NCBI RefSeq assembly: GCF_900113605.1
Contig: NZ_FOPY01000006.1
Location: 84,386-148,385 of the forward strand
Source: Modicisalibacter xianhensis
GTDB lineage: Bacteria > Pseudomonadota > Gammaproteobacteria > Pseudomonadales > Halomonadaceae
Reading direction: 5' to 3'
Length of the DNA stretch: 64,000 nucleotides
Below, piece by piece: positions 18,361-26,918 of the stretch (position 1 is the stretch's first letter; the number at the start of each line of letters is the position of its first letter). The position numbers were made by a program, and so were the translations under genes. The notes under the pieces are model-generated. The model searched no databases. It saw only the letters and a list, made by a program, of their open reading frames with translations, and was not told where the DNA came from.

Positions 18361-19206
18361 TCAGGCGCGCTTGGCGATCTCTTCCAGGGTGGGCAGGCGC
18401 CCGCCTATCTGCAGGGTAATCTCGCGGGCGGCACGACTCACCAGGCCACCGAGTTCGGCCAGGCGCGATTCGGGAATGCGCGCAACCGGGCCGGAAACCG
18501 AAATGGCCGCGAGCGGATTGGCGTGTTCGTCGTGGATCGATGCAGCGACACAGTGCAGGCCGATGGCATGTTCCTCGCGGTCGCAGGCGTAGCCTTGGCG
18601 ACGAATCTCAGCCAGGCCTTCACGCAGCCGCGACGGCGTGTCGAGGGTGTTCTCGGTCACCCGGTTGAGCCCACGCGATTGCAGAATTCTTTCGACCTCG
18701 CGATCCGGCAGCCAGGCCAGCAGGGCCTTGCCGACCCCGGACGCATGCAGCGGTGCGCGCGAACCCAGGCGGGTGATCATGCGCATCATCTGCGACGATT
18801 CGCTCTGGGCAAGAAATACCGCCATGCCGTCGTCGCGGATACCCAGGTTGGCGGTTTCGCCGGAGTCCTGGGTCAACTGGCGCAGGAAGGGACGGGCAGT
18901 GGCAACGAAATCGCGCGCTTCGAGGAAGGTGTTGCCGATCTGGAATGTCTTGACGCCGATCTTCCACAAGCCCAGGTCGGCATCCTGAATGATGAAGCCC
19001 TGCTTGTGCAGGGCCTGGAGCAGGCGATGCGTGGTCGAGGGCGCGAGACCGACGATCTGGGCGATATCGGACAGGCCCAGCCCGGACGGCGCCGCCGCCA
19101 GGCCCTCGAGGATATTGAGTCCGCGCACCAGCGACTGGCTGTGCCCGCTACTGCTCTTACCGGATCCTGCCGGGCGACCGACCGGTTTGCGTCTGGTTTC
19201 CGTCAC
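18361..19206 (-). CDS. IclR-family transcriptional regulator
   Basis: A 281-residue regulator with an N-terminal winged helix-turn-helix (about 24-85, including LSDIAQIVGLAPSTTHRLLQALHKQGF) and a C-terminal IclR effector domain (about 100-275). I chose GTG at 19206 because AGGAG lies about nine bases upstream and no ATG fits. It borders the urate-degradation genes, so control of this pathway, as by AllR in E. coli, is likely but inferred. The effector might be allantoin or glyoxylate. The product is Ala-rich with a basic Pro-Gly-Arg-Pro-Ala linker before the helix-turn-helix. Confidence 0.88.
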   Translation of the reverse strand: MTETRRKPVGRPAGSGKSSSGHSQSLVRGLNILEGLAAAPSGLGLSDIAQIVGLAPSTTHRLLQALHKQGFIIQDADLGLWKIGVKTFQIGNTFLEARDFVATARPFLRQLTQDSGETANLGIRDDGMAVFLAQSESSQMMRMITRLGSRAPLHASGVGKALLAWLPDREVERILQSRGLNRVTENTLDTPSRLREGLAEIRRQGYACDREEHAIGLHCVAASIHDEHANPLAAISVSGPVARIPESRLAELGGLVSRAAREITLQIGGRLPTLEEIAKRA

Positions 19207-19339
19207 GCCCAAGTTCTCCTCACAACGCGTTCCACTGGCGTTCAAGGATACACGCTCGCGTCACGGCTGTCCGCTCTCGCGGAATGGGTTTCCATTTTCG
19301 CCTGATCAACGCAGCCGGGCGCGGTATGGTGGCGTTCGG

Positions 19340-19867
19340 CTAGTCAGCGACGCGATCGTCCAGGCGGAAGCGGGCGATATGGTTGATCTGTTCGATGGCG
19401 GTACGCCGCTCCTCGGCAGGCGAGTGTTCCAGGCGCGTCTCGAAGGCGGCGAGGATCTTGTGACGATCGCTGCCCTTGACGGCCATCACGAATGGAAAGC
19501 CGAAGCGGGCCTTGTAGGCCTCGTTGTAGCGATGGAAGCGCTCGAACTCCTCCTCCGAACACTGGTCCAGCCCGGCGCCGGCCTGTTCCCGGGTCGAATC
19601 GGCGGTCAGCACACCCTGCTTGGCGGCCTTGCCGGCCAGGTCGGGGTGAGCCCGGATCACCTCGAGCTGGCGCTCGGCCGGGGCGTCCTGAAGTATCCGG
19701 CCCATGCGCTCGGCCAGGCCTGCCGGCGTATCCTGTGTCTGAGTCAGGCCGGTATCCCAGGCAAGCTCGGCAATCCAGGGCGAGTGTTCGTAGATATCTC
19801 CGTAGTGTGCGACGAAGGCATCCCGGTCCAAGGTGCTGGGGCGGGGAGAAAGATAAGGCTCGGTCAT
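19340..19867 (-). CDS. uraD: 2-oxo-4-hydroxy-4-carboxy-5-ureidoimidazoline decarboxylase
   Basis: Decarboxylates OHCU to S-allantoin, the third step of urate breakdown. The 175-residue protein has the catalytic segment IRAHPDLAGKAA, and the C-terminal FGFPFVMAVKG segment followed by an Arg-rich helix, both hallmarks of the family. It is divergent from uraH, whose product makes its substrate. The shared upstream region carries a TGTATACA palindrome. Confidence 0.93.
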   Translation of the reverse strand: MTEPYLSPRPSTLDRDAFVAHYGDIYEHSPWIAELAWDTGLTQTQDTPAGLAERMGRILQDAPAERQLEVIRAHPDLAGKAAKQGVLTADSTREQAGAGLDQCSEEEFERFHRYNEAYKARFGFPFVMAVKGSDRHKILAAFETRLEHSPAEERRTAIEQINHIARFRLDDRVAD

Positions 19868-19928
19868 GGTTGTTTTCCTTGGCTGGCGAGTGGCTCGGCT
19901 GTTGTCAGTGTAGACGTTAAACCAAAAC

Positions 19929-19936
19929 TGTATACA
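19929..19936. promoter_or_regulatory. TGTATACA operator candidate, uraD/uraH
   Basis: AACTGTATACAAA lies in the divergent uraD-uraH intergenic region. Read on the other strand it is TTTGTATACAGTT, nearly identical to the site at 26612-26624. The GT-N2-AC core fits binding sites of FadR-type GntR regulators, and a gene for one lies at 21775. Confidence 0.6.
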
Positions 19937-20048
19937 AAAAAACTTTGAACTGTATCTCTTTTGGCGCTAAAACTGTCTTCATGCTGGCATCGGCTTGGCT
20001 GTTGCCACACAGGATGCCTGACACGACCAGAACAAGAGGAGAGTCACC

Positions 20049-20402
20049 ATGGGACGACTGACGACACATGTGCTGGATACCGCACGGGGTTGCCCGGGGC
20101 ACGGCCTGCGTATCGAGATTTTCCGTATCGACGGAGAGCAGCGCACCCGGCTCGGCGAAGTGACCACCAATGACGACGGCCGTTGCGATGCGCCAATCCT
20201 GGAGGGTGAGGCCTTCTCCGCCGGTGAATATGAACTGCTATTCCATGCCGGCGAGTACCTGGATGGCCAGGGCATTGCAGGTAGCACACCGCGCTTTCTG
20301 GATCGCATCCCGTTGCGCTTCGGCGTGGCCGACGCCAGCCAGCACTACCACGTGCCACTGCTACTCTCGCCCTATGGCTATTCGACCTACCGCGGCAGTT
20401 AA
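20049..20402 (+). CDS. uraH: 5-hydroxyisourate hydrolase (transthyretin-like)
   Basis: Hydrolyses 5-hydroxyisourate, the product of urate oxidation, to OHCU. The 117-residue protein has the N-terminal [15 protein letters not shown] motif with the active-site His, an internal RF-G-V...[10 protein letters not shown] segment, and the diagnostic C-terminal Tyr-Arg-Gly-Ser. AGAGGAGAG precedes the ATG. It leads the uraH-puuD unit. Confidence 0.95.
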   Translation: MGRLTTHVLDTARGCPGHGLRIEIFRIDGEQRTRLGEVTTNDDGRCDAPILEGEAFSAGEYELLFHAGEYLDGQGIAGSTPRFLDRIPLRFGVADASQHYHVPLLLSPYGYSTYRGS

Positions 20403-20454
20403 GCGCGCCCTGCTGCAAATCGAACAATAAACTGCCCGAGACGAGAGCCCACCT

Positions 20455-21687
20455 ATGGAAGCGTACCTTCAGGATTTTCTTAACATGCTGCTGCGCTGGC
20501 TGCATGTGATCGCCGCCATCGCCTGGATCGGCGAATCGATCTATTTCGTCATGCTCGACAATAGCCTGCGCCCACCCAAGGCGGCCGAGGACCAGCGCAA
20601 GGGAATCTTCGGCGAAATGTGGGCGGTTCACGGTGGTGGCTTCTACCACAACCAGAAATATGCCACGAGCCCGGACAAGCTGCCGAACGACCTGCACTGG
20701 TCGTTCTGGAAAGCCTATACCACCTGGCTGTCGGGTTTCGCCCTGTTCATTACCCTGTACTTGGCCAATCCTGAGTTCTACCTGATCGACCCCTCCGCCA
20801 ACTGGGCCTGGGCCGCCAACATGACCGGCTGGCAGGCCAATCTCATGGCGTTGCTGTTCCTGCTGGGTGGTTGGGTGATCTACAACGAGCTGTGCAAGCG
20901 CCTGAGCCCCAACATGGAGCGCGACGGCATGCTCAGCCTGGCGGTCGCCGTGATGATGGTCGTGGTCGCCTACCTGAGCACGCAGATCTTTGCCGGGCGC
21001 GCCGCCTTCCTGCTTACCGGGGCAGTGATGGCCACGGCGATGTCGGCCAACGTGTTCTTCTGGATCATCCCCGGTCAGCGGCGCATGGTGAAGGCCATGA
21101 AGGCCGGCGAGACACCCGATCCGCTCGATGGCAAGCGCGGCAAGCAGCGTTCGGTGCACAACACTTACTTTACGCTGCCCGTCGTGCTGCTGATGCTCAG
21201 CAACCATTACTCGTTCATGTATTCGCATGAACACGCATGGCTGATCATGACGCTGTTCATCTTCGCCGGGGCATTGATTCGTCAGTTCTTCGTGCTGATG
21301 CATGCCGGCAGCATCAAGCCGGCCTATCCGGCCGCCGGGGTCGCGCTGATCCTGCTCAACGTGTGGATTGCGGCGCCCAGTGTCGGCAATGCGCCGGCTG
21401 CGGGTGACGAAGCCACGCTGGCGGCCGCCAGCGTCGATGGCGGCGCCTCGCTGGAACGTGTCCATGAGATCATCGATGCGCGTTGCGTACAGTGCCACGC
21501 CCAGTCCCCCGAACACCCCGGCTTCACCGCCGCACCGGCCGGCGTGGCCTTCGACAGTAGCGAGCAGATCGTCAACCAGATCGCGCAGATCAAGCAGGTC
21601 GTCGCCAGTGGCTACATGCCATTGGGCAACATGACCCAGATGACCGACGAGGAGCGTGAGGTGATTGCCGCCTGGCAGGCGCCGTGA
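20455..21687 (+). CDS. puuD: Membrane urate hydroxylase PuuD with C-terminal cytochrome c domain
   Basis: Oxidises urate to 5-hydroxyisourate in the membrane, passing electrons to the respiratory chain rather than to oxygen. The 410-residue protein has about eight or nine hydrophobic segments (the first at about 12-35 in LRWLHVIAAIAWIGESIYFVML), then a periplasmic cytochrome c domain with CVQCH at 344-348 and a Met-rich segment (YMPLGNMTQMT) that can supply the axial ligand. It replaces the cofactor-free uricase. It sits directly after uraH, which consumes its product. Confidence 0.92.
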   Translation: MEAYLQDFLNMLLRWLHVIAAIAWIGESIYFVMLDNSLRPPKAAEDQRKGIFGEMWAVHGGGFYHNQKYATSPDKLPNDLHWSFWKAYTTWLSGFALFITLYLANPEFYLIDPSANWAWAANMTGWQANLMALLFLLGGWVIYNELCKRLSPNMERDGMLSLAVAVMMVVVAYLSTQIFAGRAAFLLTGAVMATAMSANVFFWIIPGQRRMVKAMKAGETPDPLDGKRGKQRSVHNTYFTLPVVLLMLSNHYSFMYSHEHAWLIMTLFIFAGALIRQFFVLMHAGSIKPAYPAAGVALILLNVWIAAPSVGNAPAAGDEATLAAASVDGGASLERVHEIIDARCVQCHAQSPEHPGFTAAPAGVAFDSSEQIVNQIAQIKQVVASGYMPLGNMTQMTDEEREVIAAWQAP

Positions 21688-21727
21688 GCCAGCGTCTGCG
21701 TAGGGCGAGTCGTCGATTGCCTGCTTA

Positions 21728-21741
21728 TGCATATACAATGG
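21728..21741. promoter_or_regulatory. Degenerate operator candidate upstream of the GntR gene
   Basis: The minus strand reads ATTGTATATGCAT, sharing TTGTAT with the TTGTATACA palindromes at uraD/uraH and puuE. Its location about 35 bases before the regulator start would suit autoregulation. Two positions of the palindrome differ, so this is weak. Confidence 0.35.
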
Positions 21742-21774
21742 GCCCATCGACGAGTAGAGCGGGGAAACCTGATC

Positions 21775-22524
21775 ATGACCGAGCCCCAGCAAATGGCTGA
21801 CAGTGCGGGCAACGGCGATACCGCGCCCAAGCGACGCCGTGGCAAGAACGGTGACGGGGCCGAACGCCACGACGCCATCTATCGCACCATCAGCGATGCC
21901 ATCATCGAGCACAAGCTGCGCCCCGGTGCGCGCCTGCGCGAGGATGCCCTGGCCGAGGTGTTCGGCGTCAGTCGTACCGGTATCCGCAAGATTCTACAGC
22001 GCCTGGCGCTGGAGCACCTGGTGACGCTGACGCCCCGGCGCGGCGCCAGCGTCACGCGGCCGACCGCCGAGGAGGCACGGGACGTTTTCGCGGCCCGGCA
22101 GATGGTGGAGTGCGGGGTCATGGATGCCGTGGCGCGGCGCATGACGGCGGCCGATGCCCGCGAGCTGCGCGACCTGGCGGCCCGCGAGCGCAAGGCGCTG
22201 AAAAGCGGTGAACAGAGCACGGCGATCAAGCTCTCGGCCGAATTCCACGAGCGCCTGGCGCAGCTATCCGGCAATGCCACCCTCGCCGAGTTCATTGGTC
22301 GGCTGTGTTCGCGCTCCTCGCTGATTCTCGCCGTCTACGGTACCTCCGGCCATCTGGGCTGCGAGTCCCATGACCACGAGGACCTGATCAGCTACCTCGA
22401 GGCCGGCAAGGGCGAGCGTGCCACGGCATTCATGGGGCGTCACCTCAAGGCCATCGAGGCCTCACTGTCGATCGACGAGCAGGAAGACGAGGTGCCGGAC
22501 CTGCGGCAGATCTTCTCGGTGTGA
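21775..22524 (+). CDS. GntR-family (FadR/FCD) transcriptional regulator
   Basis: A 249-residue regulator with a winged helix-turn-helix at about 27-95 (LREDALAEVFGVSRTGIRKILQRLALEHL) and a C-terminal FCD effector-binding domain (about 105-230) with the His-rich metal or ligand pocket typical of this class (the EFHERL and HDHEDLISYLEAG segments). It lies between puuD and the permeases and is the best candidate for binding the TGTATACA sites. The start at 21775 follows AGCGGGGAAA; an in-frame ATG 48 bases upstream lacks a ribosome site. Confidence 0.88.
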   Translation: MTEPQQMADSAGNGDTAPKRRRGKNGDGAERHDAIYRTISDAIIEHKLRPGARLREDALAEVFGVSRTGIRKILQRLALEHLVTLTPRRGASVTRPTAEEARDVFAARQMVECGVMDAVARRMTAADARELRDLAARERKALKSGEQSTAIKLSAEFHERLAQLSGNATLAEFIGRLCSRSSLILAVYGTSGHLGCESHDHEDLISYLEAGKGERATAFMGRHLKAIEASLSIDEQEDEVPDLRQIFSV

Positions 22525-22540
22525 GTCGCGTCTCCAGGCA

Positions 22541-22570
22541 CATCGCCCCGGCCAACTGGCCGGGGCGATG
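22541..22570. terminator. Bidirectional hairpin between the GntR gene and a permease gene
   Basis: A 13-bp perfect inverted repeat (22541-22553 with 22558-22570) encloses an AACT loop and lies between convergent genes. The U-tract is weak. Confidence 0.65.
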
Positions 22571-22575
22571 TCGTT

Positions 22576-24051
22576 TCAGGCGTGGTCTTTGCGTGCCGAT
22601 GCCGAGGAGCCGGCCAGCGCGGCGGCATCTTGGCGCATCAGGGCGTAATAGAGCACACCGCCCAGCGCCGCACCGATCAGCCAGGCATAGCCATTCAGGC
22701 TGGCCAGTGCCGGAACCAGCACCGTGGCCAGCGAGAACACGGCAGCCATGCCGAAGGCCGCCAGGGCCTTGCGATTCCAGCCTTGGGTGTAGTGATAGGC
22801 GCTGTCGGGGGCGGAAGAGAACAGTTGCTCCATGTCGAGGTGCTGGCGTTTCACCAGGTAGTAATCGGCGACGATAATGCCGTAGAAAGGGGCAATGATG
22901 GCGCCGATGGCGTTGACGAAGCCGGGAATGCCGATCTGGCTGATTACCGCCACCCACAGGCCACCGATGAAGAAAGCCAGGATCGCCGTGATCAGGCCAC
23001 CGACGCGAAAGCTGATCCTGCTCGGGAACAGGTTGGCCAGGTCATAGGCCGGCGGAATGAAGTTGGCCACCAGATTGATGCCCACGGTCGCCGCAAAGAA
23101 GGTCAGGGCGGCGACGATGGTCAGCGGCAGGGAGTCCACGTGCTCGACGATGTCGGCCGGGTTGGTCAGCGCCTCGCCGAACAGCACGATCGTGCCGGCG
23201 GTGATGATCAGCGCGATGAACGAGAAGAAGGCCACGTTCAGCGGCAGTCCCAGCAGGTTGCCGAGCTTCATCTGGCGCTCGCTTCTCACGAAGCGGCTGA
23301 AGTCGCCGAAGTTGATCACTACCGCAGCGAAGTAGGCGATCATGGTGCCGACGATGGCCAGGAAGGCGCCGATACCGCCTCCTTGCGTACCGCTGCCCTG
23401 GAAGATGCCGCCGATGGCGGGAATCAGTTCATCGCCGGCCTGATACCAGACCACACCCATCAGCACTAGCATGACGACATAGACTAGCGGCCCGGCCCAG
23501 TTGAGAAAGCGCTTGATGGGCTCGATGCCCTGCCAGAAGATCGCCAGCTGGAACACCCAGACGATGGCAAAGGACAGCCACGCCACCCCCGACAGGCCGA
23601 GGAAAGTCGCACCGTCGCCGCCACCGAACAGGGCGGTGATCAGCAGCGCCACGGCGGTCGAGGCGAAGTAGGTCTGCACGCCGTACCAGAAGATGCCGAT
23701 GATCGCGCGCAGCATGGCCGGCAGGTTGGCACCTTTCACTCCCATGCTGGCGCGGACCAGGACCGGGAAGGGAATGCCGTACTTTACGCTGGGCCGCCCG
23801 GTGAGGTTGACCAGGAACATGACCACCACGCCGGCCAGTATGATCGCTGCCATCACCGCCCAACCGTTCAAGCTGTAACTCAGAAACAGCGAGGCGGCCA
23901 AGGTATAGCCGAACAGGCTCTGAATGTCGTTGGACCACACGTTGAAGATTTCGAAGGCGCCCCAGTTGCGCTCCTCGTGCTTGAGGGGTGCCAGGTCGTC
24001 GTTGTATAGCGCCGGGTCGATGTTGCGGATCGCAAGCTCGTTGTCGGACAT
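22576..24051 (-). CDS. NCS1-family nucleobase/allantoin permease
   Basis: A 491-residue membrane protein of the NCS1 cation symporter family with about 12 membrane helices. N-terminal RNIDPALYNDDLAPLKHEERNWGAFEIFNVW is typical of the PucI/uracil/allantoin branch, as is the RPSVKYGIPFPVLVRASMG loop after helix 2. Context suggests uptake of allantoin, urate or another purine product. I chose the ATG at 24051; a GTG three codons upstream is also possible, and neither has a strong ribosome site. A second NCS1 permease gene lies directly upstream. Confidence 0.88.
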   Translation of the reverse strand: MSDNELAIRNIDPALYNDDLAPLKHEERNWGAFEIFNVWSNDIQSLFGYTLAASLFLSYSLNGWAVMAAIILAGVVVMFLVNLTGRPSVKYGIPFPVLVRASMGVKGANLPAMLRAIIGIFWYGVQTYFASTAVALLITALFGGGDGATFLGLSGVAWLSFAIVWVFQLAIFWQGIEPIKRFLNWAGPLVYVVMLVLMGVVWYQAGDELIPAIGGIFQGSGTQGGGIGAFLAIVGTMIAYFAAVVINFGDFSRFVRSERQMKLGNLLGLPLNVAFFSFIALIITAGTIVLFGEALTNPADIVEHVDSLPLTIVAALTFFAATVGINLVANFIPPAYDLANLFPSRISFRVGGLITAILAFFIGGLWVAVISQIGIPGFVNAIGAIIAPFYGIIVADYYLVKRQHLDMEQLFSSAPDSAYHYTQGWNRKALAAFGMAAVFSLATVLVPALASLNGYAWLIGAALGGVLYYALMRQDAAALAGSSASARKDHA

Positions 24052-24136
24052 GTCGTTCACTCATTGTTGTTGGCATAACGCCTCGTTCGCCGTGAGGCGA
24101 ACGGGGAAGTCGGAGGGTGACCCGTGCGGGCGTCGA

Positions 24137-25513
24137 TTACTGGCGAAAGCGCTGGCAAGGGGCCCAGTAGCGCATCAGCAGCAGGTAGGTCAGCCCGGCG
24201 GGAAGCAGGCTGGCGTACCAGGAGATCGACGACACGTTCAACGCCACGGCGGCGCCGACCAGCGAGGCGATAACCGCCGCGTAGTTCACGCCGCGATAGG
24301 GCCCGGTTTCGTCATAGAGCTTGTCGACGTCCAGCGTACGCCGCCGGATCAGGTAATAGTCCACTACCAGTACGGCGAAGATCGGGCCGAGGAAGGCCGA
24401 ATAGGTCTGCACGAACAGTTGCAGGCCGGCCGCCGATTCGTCCTTGACCAGCTCCCAAGGGAAGGTGGCGAAGGCCAGCAGGCCGACGACGACCGAGGCA
24501 GTGCGGTACTTCAGCTTGAAGGTGTCCATCAGCACGTAGGTCGGCGGTACCACGTTGTTGAGCACGTTGGTGGTGACCTGGGCGAAGGCGATGAACAGCA
24601 GGGTGGTCATCAGCAGCGGCGTATTGTTCACGGCATTGGCGAACACCTGGATGGGATCGGCCACGCCGGTCGCCTCAGAGACCATGAAGCCGATCAATCC
24701 CATGAACAGGGTGCACGGCAAAATCGACATGGAGTACAGCGTGGTCAGCAGGCCCGGGCCACTGCCATGCTTGAGCTCACGGGAATAGTCGCTGACATTG
24801 AGCATCATGGTGCTGTAGATGCCCAGGAACAGCATGGTCGCGCCCCAGAACGGCAGGCCCCAGCTGCCTTCCATGGTCAGCAGGCTGGCCGACAGCTCGC
24901 TGCCGTAGCGATCGACGGTGCTGTAGAACATATAGACCAGCGAGCAGAGGATGAAACCGCTGCCGATGTTTTCCAGCCACTTGATGCCTTGGAAACCCAG
25001 TACCGACAGGCCGATCTGCAGCAACTGGAAGGCAATGAAGTAGAACACCAGGTTGTCGAAGCCGAACAGCGTGGCCGAGACCATGTTCAGCGCGCCGGCG
25101 CCGATCCAGCTCTGGAAGCCGTACCAGACGATGGCGGGCACTGCGCGCACCAGGCCGGGAAAACGCGTGCCACTGAAGCCGAAGGCGCTGCGCGCCTGGA
25201 CCATGAAGGGAATGCCGTACTTGTAGCCGGCTGCACCATTGAGTGCCAGCGCCACCCCGATCACGAAACAGCCGATGGCGATGGCCAGAGTCGCCTGCAC
25301 CAGGTTGAGTGTACCAACCACGCTCGATCCCATGGTGAAGGTACCGATCGAGACGCAACCGCCGAACCACGCCAGCAGGTAGGAGAAACGTCCCATGATG
25401 CGGGTTTTCTGGGGAGCCAGCGACTCCTCGCCGGCAGCCTTGGTGGCGGTGGGCTGTGGGGTAGCTGCAGGTTGGCCCGGCACCGCCCGGGGGGGAAGGG
25501 AATGGTCATGCAT
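24137..25513 (-). CDS. NCS1-family nucleobase permease (second copy)
   Basis: A 458-residue NCS1 symporter with about 12 helices, distinct from its neighbour. It lacks the aromatic N-terminal motif of the first and instead has a Pro/Ala/Thr-rich cytosolic tail and GAAGYKYGIPFMVQARSAFGFSG after helix 2, closer to the CodB/cytosine branch. The ATG at 25513 follows GAGGT with correct spacing. The two permeases may take different substrates from the same pathway. The order racemase, this gene, other NCS1 gene on one strand suggests one operon. Confidence 0.87.
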   Translation of the reverse strand: MHDHSLPPRAVPGQPAATPQPTATKAAGEESLAPQKTRIMGRFSYLLAWFGGCVSIGTFTMGSSVVGTLNLVQATLAIAIGCFVIGVALALNGAAGYKYGIPFMVQARSAFGFSGTRFPGLVRAVPAIVWYGFQSWIGAGALNMVSATLFGFDNLVFYFIAFQLLQIGLSVLGFQGIKWLENIGSGFILCSLVYMFYSTVDRYGSELSASLLTMEGSWGLPFWGATMLFLGIYSTMMLNVSDYSRELKHGSGPGLLTTLYSMSILPCTLFMGLIGFMVSEATGVADPIQVFANAVNNTPLLMTTLLFIAFAQVTTNVLNNVVPPTYVLMDTFKLKYRTASVVVGLLAFATFPWELVKDESAAGLQLFVQTYSAFLGPIFAVLVVDYYLIRRRTLDVDKLYDETGPYRGVNYAAVIASLVGAAVALNVSSISWYASLLPAGLTYLLLMRYWAPCQRFRQ

Positions 25514-25630
25514 GGTGATTACCTCGCAAGGGATAGCTATCCAGCTTGTTGTTGTCACTCGCCGGTCATGCCGGCGAATGGTCTTGCGGCGTGCTGTATG
25601 TCGTTATTCTTGTAGGTCGCGTGAGCGACC

Positions 25631-26374
25631 TCAGTCGATGTTCAGGTGCGAGAAGCGTTCGAACTCGCCACTGAATGGTTTGGGTCGGGGAAAGGCCAGG
25701 TCGCCGTGCTTGCTGGTACCCAGGCCCAGCCCCACCAGAGCTTCGGCCAGCTTGACCGCTGCGGTGACGCCTTCGACGATGGGCAGCCCCACGGCGTCGC
25801 GGATCTCCCCGGTCAGGTCGGCCATGCCGCCACAGCCTAATACGATGGCGCCTATGCCGTCCTCGTCGCGGGCCCGCCGGCACTCGGCGATTACCCGGTC
25901 CAGGGCGCTTGCCCCGTTGTCCTCGAGGTCGAGCACCGGGATCTCGGCGGCTCGTACCCGGCGGCAGTGATGGGCAAAGCCATAGCTCTGCAACAGATGC
26001 TCGGCGATGATGCCGGTGCGCCCCAACGTGGTGACGATGGAGAAGCGCGTACTGATCAGCGTGGCCATGTGGAACGCCGCTTCGGCGATGCCAATCACTG
26101 GCGCCCGAGTCAGCTCGCGGGCGGCAAGCAGTCCCGGGTCGCCGAAGCAGGCGATGATGTAGGCGTCCACCTGATCGCGCTCGCCGGCACGGATCTCGTC
26201 GGCAACGCCCACTGCGCTGACTGCCTCATCGAAGTGGCTTTCGATGGAGACCGGGCCGCTGGCCGGGTTGGTGGCGGAGACCTGCGTGCCTGGCGCCGCG
26301 ATGCGGCTGGCTGCCTCGCCGATCTTGCGGGTCATGCTCGCCGTGGTATTGGGGTTGATGACTCTGAGGTGCAT
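25631..26374 (-). CDS. Asp/Glu/hydantoin racemase family, likely allantoin racemase
   Basis: A 247-residue protein of the hydantoin racemase family with the two catalytic cysteines visible: Cys76 in IIACFGDPGL and Cys181 in IVLGCGGMADL. It starts MHLRVINPNTT, typical of HyuE/HpxA. Beside allantoinase and the urate genes the natural substrate is probably allantoin, allowing both enantiomers to enter the pathway; this is inference. The ATG at 26374 gives the family N-terminus, and the long open frame upstream has none. First gene of the minus-strand permease operon. Confidence 0.85.
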   Translation of the reverse strand: MHLRVINPNTTASMTRKIGEAASRIAAPGTQVSATNPASGPVSIESHFDEAVSAVGVADEIRAGERDQVDAYIIACFGDPGLLAARELTRAPVIGIAEAAFHMATLISTRFSIVTTLGRTGIIAEHLLQSYGFAHHCRRVRAAEIPVLDLEDNGASALDRVIAECRRARDEDGIGAIVLGCGGMADLTGEIRDAVGLPIVEGVTAAVKLAEALVGLGLGTSKHGDLAFPRPKPFSGEFERFSHLNID

Positions 26375-26425
26375 CGGTTGTCCTTGGCAGCGATTGCCTG
26401 TTTTGTTCACGATAATTTCGCTTCT

Positions 26426-26433
26426 TGTACACA
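26426..26433. promoter_or_regulatory. TGTACACA operator candidate, racemase operon
   Basis: CTTGTACACAAAA lies about 50 bases upstream of the racemase start. It differs by one base from TGTATACA and keeps the GT-N2-AC core. Confidence 0.5.
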
Positions 26434-26613
26434 AAATAGGACAAGGCGTTGACAGGTGCAAGTGATTGCGGGACGGTGAGGCGGGTTTTTTATTTCTCTT
26501 TTTAAACAATGACTTGTAATTTAAACGCTCACTGTCCGAGCAATGGCTGGTCATTGTGGTCAAGAGGTATGCTCAACTGCCGCCACCATTGGTCGTCAAT
26601 TTATTTATGATAT

Positions 26614-26621
26614 TGTATACA
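26614..26621. promoter_or_regulatory. TGTATACA operator candidate, central
   Basis: ATTGTATACAGTT, an exact palindromic core, sits midway between the racemase and puuE genes. Confidence 0.6.
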
Positions 26622-26826
26622 GTTAATCGCGTGGCATTGCTGATAGAGTGCGTTGCGCAGGCAGTGCTTGGGTTCGTCATCGTGACGTCGGGATGGCATG
26701 GAGGGCGCTCGGGAGCGAGGATAAGCAGTACCTGCTGTGGATTCAGGGCGCAGTTCACGTGATGCCTTCATGTGAAGCGGATCGCACTGGACTTGCAGGA
26801 CCTCTGAATACAGGCTAGGTTTGCTT

Positions 26827-26834
26827 TGTATACA
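26827..26834. promoter_or_regulatory. TGTATACA operator candidate, puuE
   Basis: TTTGTATACATTA, an exact palindromic core, lies about 90 bases before the puuE start. Confidence 0.6.
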
Positions 26835-26918
26835 TTATTAAGTGCCACGCTGCGCTGAATGTCCCTTCACTCCGCGATAGGGCCAATACTTGCGGTCAAC
26901 AACAAAAGGAACCCTGCC

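Larger units (their letters stand above)
26375..26918. promoter_or_regulatory. Divergent control region between the racemase gene and puuE
   Basis: This 544-base region has no convincing gene and is AT-rich relative to its surroundings around 26450-26640. It contains two exact TGTATACA palindromes and one TGTACACA variant, listed separately, near the two transcription starts. I see no strong sigma-70 promoter. Confidence 0.6.

Noticed and set aside
19281..19293. GGAA-N5-TTCC palindrome near the IclR gene
   Set aside because: A single short imperfect match to IclR-type sites with no second copy in the island; could be chance.
19985..20000. A sigma-54-like TGGCAT-N5-TGGC upstream of uraH
   Set aside because: GG-N10-GC spacing is right but the -12 element reads TGGC rather than TTGC; too weak to list as a promoter.
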